From assembly GCA_903907855.1 (NCBI GenBank), contig CAIVPT010000194.1, positions 1 to 33,108 of the forward strand: a stretch of DNA of 33,108 bases, in the 5' to 3' direction. Numbering within the stretch: the stretch's first letter is position 1; each line of letters opens with the position of its first letter. A program made the translations under genes and the position numbers. Under the pieces are notes generated by a model that saw nothing but the letters and a program-made list of their open reading frames with translations, made no database searches and was not told the DNA's origin. The DNA comes from an uncultured Synechococcaceae cyanobacterium (lineage in GTDB: Bacteria > Cyanobacteriota > Cyanobacteriia > PCC-6307 > Cyanobiaceae). Shown here piece after piece: positions 7,682-13,615 of the stretch.

Positions 7682-7691
7682 CTGATCCGCG
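7663..7691 (+). terminator. Possible hairpin across the VOC stop codon
   Basis: CGCGGATC (7663-7670) pairs with GATCCGCG (7684-7691) over a 13-nt loop containing the stop codon. There is no U-tract, so a factor-independent terminator is doubtful. The right arm is part of the tandem repeat that follows. Confidence 0.25.
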
Positions 7692-7733
7692 CCACTGATC
7701 CGCACCGCTGGTCCGCGCTGCTGATCCGCACCG
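7682..7733 (+). repeat. Four tandem 13-bp repeats upstream of the histidine kinase
   Basis: Units CTGATCCGCGCCA, CTGATCCGCACCG, CTGGTCCGCGCTG and CTGATCCGCACCG follow each other without gaps directly after the VOC stop. Units 2 and 4 are identical. The array ends 50 bp before the kinase ATG. It could be an array of binding sites or a slipped-strand expansion. Confidence 0.9.
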
Positions 7734-7763
7734 CCGTCCCGGGGTGGGCTGCATCCAGTGCCG

Positions 7764-7785
7764 ATTCGCATTAATCTCCGCGAAT
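7764..7785. promoter_or_regulatory. Inverted repeat overlapping the histidine kinase start codon
   Basis: ATTCGC (7764-7769) and GCGAAT (7780-7785) form a perfect 6-bp inverted repeat with a 10-nt spacer (ATTAATCTCC). The right arm includes the first two bases of the ATG at 7784. It could act as an operator or as an mRNA hairpin hiding the start. Chance cannot be excluded. Confidence 0.3.
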
Positions 7786-9769
7786 GATTGAGCGACTGGC
7801 CACGTCCTTGCACCAGGGCCTACCGCTGCTGGCCGACGATCTGGCCGGCCCCTTGCTGGAGCTCCTGCTGCAGCGATCGACTGGCGGCCTTGCTGTGGCT
7901 GATGAGCAGGGCCATCTGTTGCGGGTCAATCCCAGTCTCTGTCACCGCCTGCGCCGACCGGAGGCCGAGCTGCTGGGCCAGCCGTGGGGCGCAGCCCTGG
8001 GGGTCGAGGTGGCTGAGGTCGCCGAGCCCGCCGGGGTCCCTTCCAGCAACGGGTCGGTGGTGGATCTGGTGCGCGCCCGACGCGAGGGCACCAGCCTGGC
8101 GATCGCCCTACCCCGACCCGATGGAACGCTGGAGCCGGCCACCCTCAGCCTCGCCCCGTTGCGCGGCGAGGGGGGAGCGATACGGCGCCTGCTGCTCTTG
8201 ATCCCGGAAACGGTGGACGCAGAGGCGGGGGGGCACAGGGACGCGTCTGCGGATCCGGACGGGCAGACGGGGCTGAGCGATCGCTGGCAGATCGCCACCG
8301 ATTCAGCCGATATCGGCGTCTACGACATCCACATCCCCAGCGGCCGGGTGCTCTATTCAGCCACCTACCTCCGCAACCTTGGCTACGCCAGCGGCAGCTG
8401 GATGCCCTCGCTTGAAGAGTGGCGCAACCGAATTCATCCCGAAGATTTCGAGCGGGTGATGGCCTCCACCCTCGATCACCGCGGCTCGGAAAGGGTGGAG
8501 CTGGAGTATCGCTTGCGGCACCGCGATGGTTCCTGGTGCTGGATGCTCGATCGCGGACGGGTGGTGGAGTGGGACGACGGCGGCCAGCCCCTGCGGGCCG
8601 TGGGCACCTTGCTGGATGTGAGTGAACGGCGGCGGGCCCAGCTGGAGTTGGAGCGGGCCAACGAGCGCATGCGCCTGGCCGCCCGGGCCGACGGCATCGG
8701 CTTCTGGGAATACGACATGGTCGCCGATCGCCCCCACTGGGACGACGAGATGCTTCGCATCTATGGCATCAGTCGCGAGGAATTCACCGCCACCGGAGAG
8801 GCCTGGGAGGCCTTTCTGCACCCCGATGACCAGGAGGATGCCATCAGCCTGCGCCAGAGCTGGGAAGCCAGTGACGGGGTGCTGGAGCAACGCTTCCGCA
8901 TCATCCGGCCCGACGGCGAAGTGCGCCACATCCGCTCCAGCGCCCTGCTCACCCGCGACGCCAGCGGCAGGCCCCTGCGCATGACCGGGGTGAACTTCGA
9001 TTTCACCGACAAGCGCCGGGCCGAGGAGGCGGCGATGGCGGCCCACCTGCGGGAGCAGCGCATGGTGGCCCACCAGCGGCGGGTGCTCCAGCAGAAACTC
9101 AAGACCAGCCTCACGGCGGCGGCCATCGCCCACGAGATCAACCAGCCCCTGAGCATCATCCTGTTGCACTGTCAGATGGCGATGGCGCGGCTCGACCAGA
9201 GCCCGGCCGAGGCCCCGTGGCAGAACACGATGCGACCCCTCCTCTCCACCTTGGTGGAGGAGGCCGAGCGGATGCACACCACGATCGAAACGATGCGCAT
9301 GCTGCTGCGCAATGTGCAGACCGAGCTCAGTCCGGTGGATCTCAGCAACATCACTGGCAGCGCCCTTCTTTACCTGTTGCCAAAGCTCCGCCAGGTGGAG
9401 GTGGAGCGCATCGGCCTGACCCGGCCCTGTCTGATCGAGGGCGATGACGCGCAGCTGAAGATCTGCGTCAGCAATGTGCTGCGCAATGCCCTGCAGGCCA
9501 CCGAGGGCCTGCGGCCGGGGGGCCGCCGTATCCGTGTGGAACTGCAGCAGCAGGACAGTTGGGTCGATCTGGTGGTGGGGGACAGCGGTCCCGGCTTCGG
9601 CGACCACCTCCCCGACACCACCGTGCTCCGTTCCTCCAAGGAGGAGGGCAGTGGCTTGGGGCTGTACGTCGTGCGTACCACCCTCGACAACCACGGCGGC
9701 ACCATCCACTTCGGTCAGTCCTCCCTGGGGGGGGCGGAAGTGCGGCTGCGGTTCCCGCTGCTGAGCTGA
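7784..9769 (+). CDS. Soluble triple-PAS sensor histidine kinase (FixL-like architecture)
   Basis: 661 aa with no transmembrane segment, so a cytoplasmic sensor. Domains: PAS 1 at about 30-110 (GGLAVADEQGHLLRVNPSL), PAS 2 at about 165-285 (PAS_3 type, RIHPEDFERV, ending LLDVSERRRA), PAS 3 at about 295-415 (GFWEYDMVADRPHWDDEM, ending FDFTDKRRAEE), a phosphoacceptor helix with His450 in AIAHEINQPLSII, then an ATPase domain with the N box NVLRNALQA, G1 GDSGPGFG and G2 GSGLGLYVV. AHEINQPL is typical of FixL/NtrB-like kinases. No response regulator is adjacent; the LuxR-type regulator at 25260 is the only candidate in the window and is far away. The ligand is unknown; no heme-specific residues could be assigned. 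Short tandem repeats flank the gene on both sides. Confidence 0.93.
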   Translation: MIERLATSLHQGLPLLADDLAGPLLELLLQRSTGGLAVADEQGHLLRVNPSLCHRLRRPEAELLGQPWGAALGVEVAEVAEPAGVPSSNGSVVDLVRARREGTSLAIALPRPDGTLEPATLSLAPLRGEGGAIRRLLLLIPETVDAEAGGHRDASADPDGQTGLSDRWQIATDSADIGVYDIHIPSGRVLYSATYLRNLGYASGSWMPSLEEWRNRIHPEDFERVMASTLDHRGSERVELEYRLRHRDGSWCWMLDRGRVVEWDDGGQPLRAVGTLLDVSERRRAQLELERANERMRLAARADGIGFWEYDMVADRPHWDDEMLRIYGISREEFTATGEAWEAFLHPDDQEDAISLRQSWEASDGVLEQRFRIIRPDGEVRHIRSSALLTRDASGRPLRMTGVNFDFTDKRRAEEAAMAAHLREQRMVAHQRRVLQQKLKTSLTAAAIAHEINQPLSIILLHCQMAMARLDQSPAEAPWQNTMRPLLSTLVEEAERMHTTIETMRMLLRNVQTELSPVDLSNITGSALLYLLPKLRQVEVERIGLTRPCLIEGDDAQLKICVSNVLRNALQATEGLRPGGRRIRVELQQQDSWVDLVVGDSGPGFGDHLPDTTVLRSSKEEGSGLGLYVVRTTLDNHGGTIHFGQSSLGGAEVRLRFPLLS

Positions 9770-9782
9770 GCCAGCGGCGGAC

Positions 9783-9824
9783 GACCCGAAGCAGGTGACC
9801 CGAAGGTGGTGACCCGAAGCAGGC
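9783..9824 (+). repeat. Three tandem 14-bp repeats downstream of the histidine kinase
   Basis: GACCCGAAGCAGGT, GACCCGAAGGTGGT and GACCCGAAGCAGGC run head to tail, starting 13 bp after the kinase stop and ending 46 bp before the next ATG. They lie where a promoter for the small exported protein would be. Confidence 0.9.
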
Positions 9825-9870
9825 GCCTCTGGCGCTGACCGTGTAAAACGGTGGCACCGATGGTCTCCCC

Positions 9871-10149
9871 ATGCGTCCCCTCTCCTTCCTGTTCGCCGCC
9901 CTCCTCGGTGTCGTCCTGTCGTTGATGGCTCCGGCGTTGGCCGGTCCGCGGCCGGAGGCCGCCCTGCCCGAGGCCGCCAGCCTCGCCTGGGCCACCGAGC
10001 TGGTGGCACCGGAGGCCCAGGCCGCCGAGGAGGTCGTCAGCGACGACACCCTGGCGGCCGTTCCCGTTGAAGCCGATGCCACGCTCAGCGTTGAAGAGAT
10101 CAGCCGCTCCCTCCTCGACACCATCAACGCCCTCAGCGACGCCGCCTGA
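9871..10149 (+). CDS. Small exported hypothetical protein
   Basis: 92 aa. Residues 1-24 (MRPLSFLFAALLGVVLSLMA plus PALA) form a clear Sec signal peptide with a likely cleavage after ALA. The mature part is acidic and Ala/Glu-rich (VAPEAQAAEEVVSDDTLAAV), ending in a predicted helix EEISRSLLDTINALSDAA. No family is recognised. It sits just after the kinase and its repeat array, and 10 nt before the J-domain gene, so the latter two are likely one transcript. It could be a periplasmic or wall-associated peptide. Confidence 0.7.
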   Translation: MRPLSFLFAALLGVVLSLMAPALAGPRPEAALPEAASLAWATELVAPEAQAAEEVVSDDTLAAVPVEADATLSVEEISRSLLDTINALSDAA

Positions 10150-10159
10150 GCCCCTCCCC

Positions 10160-10555
10160 ATGCCTGACCAGGCCCCTGTCGCCGGTCTCTCCTTCGCCTC
10201 GGCCGGCCGGGGCCGCAGCCGTCGCCCCGATCCGAGCCCCGCGGCTGGCCAAGGTTTTGCCCCTGGGCCCGAGCAGCGGGGTTCCGAGCGTCGCCGCTCC
10301 CCCCGCAAACGCCGGCCGTCGGCCCGGCTGAGTGCGGCTGACTGGGGCCCCCTGGGCAAGCATCCCGACCTGGAGGCGATCGTCGCCCGTCAACGCCTGG
10401 GCCTACCCCTCTCTGGCCGCCTGGCCGTGGCGGCGGTGAACCAGGCCTGGAAGAGCGCCGCTGGCGAGCACCATCCGGATCGGGGCGGCGCCCACGACAC
10501 CATGCAGGCGATCAACGGCGCCCGCGACCTGCTGCTCGGTCGCCAGGACGACTGA
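10160..10555 (+). CDS. Minimal J-domain-like protein
   Basis: 131 aa from ATG 10160. The first 55 residues are Arg/Ser/Pro-rich and strongly basic (SERRRSPRKRRPSARLS). The C-terminal part resembles helices II and III of a DnaJ domain: VNQAWKSAAGEHHPDRGG with the HPD signature at residues 105-107, then AHDTMQAINGARDLL. Helix I and the G/F and zinc regions of DnaJ are absent. J-domains stimulate Hsp70 (DnaK), so this would recruit a DnaK to a target set by the basic tail; the target is unknown. Its 3' end faces the ICMT-like gene, with 48 nt between stops. Confidence 0.7.
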   Translation: MPDQAPVAGLSFASAGRGRSRRPDPSPAAGQGFAPGPEQRGSERRRSPRKRRPSARLSAADWGPLGKHPDLEAIVARQRLGLPLSGRLAVAAVNQAWKSAAGEHHPDRGGAHDTMQAINGARDLLLGRQDD

Positions 10556-10566
10556 TCGTCCCCCCT

Positions 10567-10595
10567 TGCCCACGGGGGTCGCCGTGCCCACGGGG
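10567..10595. repeat. TGCCCACGGGG duplicated between convergent genes
   Basis: TGCCCACGGGG occurs at 10567-10577 and 10585-10595 (18-bp period). The first copy, with the preceding CCCCC, can form a short GC hairpin (CCCCC TTGCCCAC GGGGG) that might serve as a weak terminator for both converging genes; there is no T-run. Confidence 0.5.
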
Positions 10596-10603
10596 CCGGA
10601 ACC

Positions 10604-11239
10604 TCACCAGAGACCCGGGATCAGCCGCCAGCTGCGGTCGCGGTAGGCGGCGAATTCCGGATAGCGCTCCTCCAGGCGCCGTTCCTTGTCGGCGATGCGC
10701 GGCCCGTAGACCAGCAGCACGGAGCCCGGCACCAGCCAGGCCCAGGGGGAACCCGCCACCACCGCAAAGCTGGCGTAGCGGATCAGGTCCCCCAGGTAGT
10801 TCACGTGGCGGATCCGGCGCCAGCAGCCGTCGGCCACCAGGCCCGCCCCGAGCGCCTTGGCGGTGGTTTTCTGCACGTCGGCACTGGTGTTGATCAGGGA
10901 GCCGAAGCTGAACAGCACCACCGCCAGCGCCATGGTTACGGGCGAGAGGGGGGCGGGATTGGCCATCGCCAGCCAGCCCGGCAAGGCGAAGAACAGGCCC
11001 ACATAGAGCACCATGACCACCGCCGTCAGCGGCCCCACCGGGTCGCGAAAGATCTGCTCCGCCCTTGCTGGCAGCAGCAGCGGCTCCACCAGCCACCAGG
11101 CGCAATAGGTGATGTGCAGAGCCAGGTAGAGCACCACCCGGGGGTCCTGCAGGCCCAGGGCGATGGCGGGGATCGCCAGGGCGAAGATCGTCGTCAGCTT
11201 GGCGATGTTGATCGCCTGCAGCTGGGTGAGCGGGAACAT
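10604..11239 (-). CDS. ICMT/DUF1295-like membrane methyltransferase or reductase family protein
   Basis: 211 aa with about five hydrophobic segments (IFALAIPAIALGL, VVMVLYVGLFFALPGWLAMA, VTMALAVVLFSFGSLI, a segment around YASFAVVAGSPWAWLVPGSVLL). The tail RIADKERRLEERYPEFAAY then RSWRLIPGLW is the hallmark of the isoprenylcysteine methyltransferase / steroid 5-alpha-reductase-like (DUF1295) fold, where it forms the cofactor site. RHVNYLGDLIRY matches the equivalent conserved HPxYxG-type segment with Asn for Pro. The substrate is unknown; a prenylated or lipid molecule is likely. It lies 78 nt behind the SLT lipoprotein gene and is the last gene of the minus-strand run, or an independent gene. 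Confidence 0.8.
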   Translation of the reverse strand: MFPLTQLQAINIAKLTTIFALAIPAIALGLQDPRVVLYLALHITYCAWWLVEPLLLPARAEQIFRDPVGPLTAVVMVLYVGLFFALPGWLAMANPAPLSPVTMALAVVLFSFGSLINTSADVQKTTAKALGAGLVADGCWRRIRHVNYLGDLIRYASFAVVAGSPWAWLVPGSVLLVYGPRIADKERRLEERYPEFAAYRDRSWRLIPGLW

Positions 11240-11294
11240 CGGAGGGGGAGGGGCCGGGGGGAGGAAGCTTCGGGTCAGTTGCCAGAGGGCATCA

Positions 11295-11331
11295 AGCCGG
11301 AGGTCAGTAGCCGGAGGTCAGTAGCCGGAGG
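11295..11331 (-). repeat. 14-bp tandem repeat spanning the SLT stop codon
   Basis: On the plus strand AGCCGGAGGTCAGT is present twice in a row (11295-11308, 11309-11322) followed by a partial third copy AGCCGGAGG. Read on the coding strand, the unit carries GGCTACTGA, so the duplication repeats the Gly-Tyr-stop end of the gene. Confidence 0.9.
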
Positions 11332-12310
11332 AGCCCTGCGGCGGGCGGCTGGCGGGCATCTGGCGCAGGTGGGTGGCCACCGGCAGGGGGCGGCTCTGGC
11401 GGTAGCCCAGGGGAAGCCAGAGGTCGCCGCCATCGGCGGCGTAATGGATCTCCCAGTGGTACAGCCCCCGGTAGGCCGCCGGATCCTCCCGGAGCAGGGC
11501 GGCGTACTCGAGCACCCCGCGACCGTAGTTGTCGCTGTTGTTGTAGCCCCACAGCCCCTGGCGGATGTTGCGCAGGCCGCCGCGGCGCACCAGGTAGCGG
11601 GCGGCGGCGTGGATGGCGGTGCGGGGATCGGTGATGTCGCCCCCGTTGCCGATGCCCGGCTCCGCCCAGGTGGTGGGCAGGAACTGCATCGGGCCGCGGG
11701 CATCGGCCACCGAAACCCCATCGATGCGCCCCATGCCGCTCTCCACCAGGTTGACGGCGGCGAGCACCTGCCAGGGGATGCCGGTGGCCGCGGCTGCCTC
11801 GCGGTAGTAGCGCAGCAGGTGTTCGGGGGGTTCCGGGGCCACGATCCGCCAGGCGGGCACCTTGCCGGGCCGCGGCGGACGGTGCATCGCCAGGAAGGCC
11901 CGCCGAGCCCGCAGGTGGCGATCGAACACCGGCTGCCAGCGGGGCGGCAGCTGCGAGCGCACCGCCGTGGCCAGGGCCTGGCGGTGGGCCAGAACCCGGT
12001 AGATCACCTGCTGTTGATGGCCCAGGGCCGGCAGTTCCGCCTCCGGGGTGGCTGGATCGCGCACCGCTGCCTCCACGTCCGCCAGCAGGGCTGCCAGGGT
12101 GGCCGGGTCGGCGGGCACCAGCGGGTAGTGGCGGCCGTCGTCGGCCCGGGGCAGGGAGAGGTCGGTGGGGAGGGCGACCGTGGGCAAGGGGGAGCGGCTG
12201 GCCATCGGTGTGTCGGCGCCGACGCCCGCCGGTGCCCGCAGGACCGTGCCGCAGCCCATGAGCAGGGCTGCGAGCCCCAGGCCGGTCCAGGGGGAGGGGC
12301 GGCGCGCCAT
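11318..12310 (-). CDS. Lytic transglycosylase (SLT domain) lipoprotein
   Basis: 330 aa. Residues 1-20 form a lipoprotein signal peptide with the lipobox LLMGC (Cys20), so the enzyme is predicted to be membrane-anchored and exported. The SLT catalytic domain occupies about 170-275: GIPWQVLAAVNLVESGMGRI with catalytic Glu190, then ARGPMQFLPTTW and WGYNNSDNYGRGVLEYA. It would cleave the MurNAc-GlcNAc bond of peptidoglycan, forming anhydro ends. The N-terminal 100 residues after the anchor are a helical region of unknown role. Its ATG overlaps the TerB-like stop by 1 nt (TGATG). Oddly, it lies downstream of DNA-repair genes. Confidence 0.9.
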   Translation of the reverse strand: MARRPSPWTGLGLAALLMGCGTVLRAPAGVGADTPMASRSPLPTVALPTDLSLPRADDGRHYPLVPADPATLAALLADVEAAVRDPATPEAELPALGHQQQVIYRVLAHRQALATAVRSQLPPRWQPVFDRHLRARRAFLAMHRPPRPGKVPAWRIVAPEPPEHLLRYYREAAAATGIPWQVLAAVNLVESGMGRIDGVSVADARGPMQFLPTTWAEPGIGNGGDITDPRTAIHAAARYLVRRGGLRNIRQGLWGYNNSDNYGRGVLEYAALLREDPAAYRGLYHWEIHYAADGGDLWLPLGYRQSRPLPVATHLRQMPASRPPQGSSGY

Positions 12311-12900
12311 CAGAAGCGGGGTGCTCCGGGCTCGGCCAGGGGGGTGTCGTCGGGCCAGGCGCCCAGCCCGCCGATGCTCTGGCGGAGCAGATCCAGCCAG
12401 CCGCCCTGATGCTCCTGCAGCTCACGCCTGGCCGCCCATTCGGTGGCCTCCACCTCCTCCTGCGGCAGCGCCAGGGCCTCCACCAGCCGCCGGTAGGAGG
12501 CCTTCTCACGGGGGTTGATCGCTTCCCGATCCCCCGGCGCCCGCCCCACCAGCACCATCATGAAGGCGAGCTTGAGGGCGAGCAGGCGGTCCTCGGGGCT
12601 GGGCAGGGCGTGGGCGAGCGTCTCGAGCAGCTCAGGGGCGGCGGCCCGGGCGGCGATGATCTCCACAGCCTCGGTGGAGGGACCCTCTCCACCAGGCGGG
12701 GTGAGGTAGCGGGCCACGAGCTTGCCGAGCAGCCGCTGTTCCTCGCTGCTGAAATCCCCGTCGCACCAGGCCACGGCGCAGACGAGGCGCAGCAAATCCA
12801 GCTCCTCGGCTCCGGGGCCGCTGGCTGGTGCGAGGTCTTCCGGCAGCGGATTGGGGGAATCGGAGGACATCGGCGTCTCCAGGGCGGGCCTTTCGCTCAT
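12310..12900 (-). CDS. TerB-like tellurite-resistance domain protein
   Basis: 196 aa. A TerB-type helical domain is visible from about residue 34: LDLLRLVCAVAWCDGDFSSEEQ with the acidic DGDFS motif, and later LLALKLAFMMVLVGRAPGD and INPREKASYRRLVEALAL. TerB-like proteins are acidic, may bind metal and often associate with membrane stress modules; the role here is unknown. A second in-frame ATG at 12870 is possible, but ATG 12900 gives the 4-nt ATGA overlap with the glutaredoxin fusion gene, so I prefer it. It is coupled both upstream and downstream. Confidence 0.75.
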   Translation of the reverse strand: MSERPALETPMSSDSPNPLPEDLAPASGPGAEELDLLRLVCAVAWCDGDFSSEEQRLLGKLVARYLTPPGGEGPSTEAVEIIAARAAAPELLETLAHALPSPEDRLLALKLAFMMVLVGRAPGDREAINPREKASYRRLVEALALPQEEVEATEWAARRELQEHQGGWLDLLRQSIGGLGAWPDDTPLAEPGAPRF

Positions 12901-13586
12901 TCTGGGTGGCGCAGGTGTTCGAGCACCCCGCTCTGGTGCAGATCGGCCAGGGCGTCGTATCCGCCGATCGCCTGGCCATCGACGAAGATCTGGGGCAGGG
13001 ATGGCTGGCCGCTGCGTTCCGCCAGGGCCTGGCGCTGCTCGGGGCTGGTGACGACCTCCACCTGGTGGGGCACCCCGAGGGTGCGCAGCATGCGCAGGGC
13101 GCGGGCCGAGTAGGGGCAGCCCTCGAGCACGGCGATCTCGAGGCGGGGCTGGCCCCCCTCGGTCCGGGGGAATGGGATGGGCTGGCGACTGTGGGCCGGG
13201 GCCGGGGGCGCAGCGTGGCTGGTGGTGGGCGCTGCCGATGGGCCGTCAGCCGACAGATCCCCCTGCAGCAGGCCCACCAGCAGGTCGGCGCCGCTGCGGA
13301 TCAGGGTGCCGGGCTCGAGATGGCCCCCCCACACCTGGCAGTCCCCGTCGGAGAGGCTCAGATGGAGATGCACCCCCTGGGGCGCCAGGGTGCCCTGCAG
13401 GGTGATGATCTCCAGATCCCCTTCCAGCACGCTGGGGCCCGGGCGGCCGGGGCATTGGAAGGCGGCCCGGGAGAGGTTGCCGACGACGCCGAGCACGAAG
13501 CCCGCCGCGCCCTGTTCCGCTGCCAGCCGCTCCAGGCTCGTTCGCAGGTCGCTGCCCGGCTCGAGGTGGATCGGCACGACCCGCAT
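12897..13586 (-). CDS. PPC/DUF296 domain fused to monothiol-type glutaredoxin
   Basis: 229 aa. Residues 1-110 are a PPC (plants and prokaryotes conserved, DUF296) domain: GSDLRTSLERLAAEQGAAGF, GVVGNLSRAAF and GVHLHLSLSDGDCQVWGGHL, with His73, His75 and His89 as likely metal ligands. After a Pro/Ala linker, residues 150-225 form a glutaredoxin: LEIAVLEGCPYSARALRML with a single active cysteine (C157-P-Y-S160), cis-Pro segment SLPQIFVDG and glutathione-binding GGYDALADL. PPC domains trimerise and are often found alone in bacteria; the glutaredoxin would provide redox or Fe-S chemistry. It lies 29 nt after sbcC and overlaps the TerB-like gene by 4 nt, so it is embedded in the sbcDC run. Confidence 0.85.
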   Translation of the reverse strand: MRVVPIHLEPGSDLRTSLERLAAEQGAAGFVLGVVGNLSRAAFQCPGRPGPSVLEGDLEIITLQGTLAPQGVHLHLSLSDGDCQVWGGHLEPGTLIRSGADLLVGLLQGDLSADGPSAAPTTSHAAPPAPAHSRQPIPFPRTEGGQPRLEIAVLEGCPYSARALRMLRTLGVPHQVEVVTSPEQRQALAERSGQPSLPQIFVDGQAIGGYDALADLHQSGVLEHLRHPE

Positions 13587-13615
13587 GGCGGAACCCTCGG
13601 CATAGCGGGGCCACC

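Noticed and set aside
7682-7733. Possible CRISPR array
   Set aside because: The 13-bp units are directly adjacent with no spacers, so this is a simple tandem repeat.
8357-10009. 550-aa minus-strand ORF opposite the histidine kinase
   Set aside because: The plus strand has clear PAS, HisKA and HATPase motifs; the opposite frame is His/Gln/Gly-rich without motifs.
10556-10603. Factor-independent terminator between convergent genes
   Set aside because: A GC hairpin is possible but neither strand has a T-run after it.
10805-12409. 534-aa plus-strand ORF
   Set aside because: Antisense shadow of the ICMT-like, SLT and TerB-like genes; His/Gln/Arg-rich composition typical of reverse-frame GC-rich translation.
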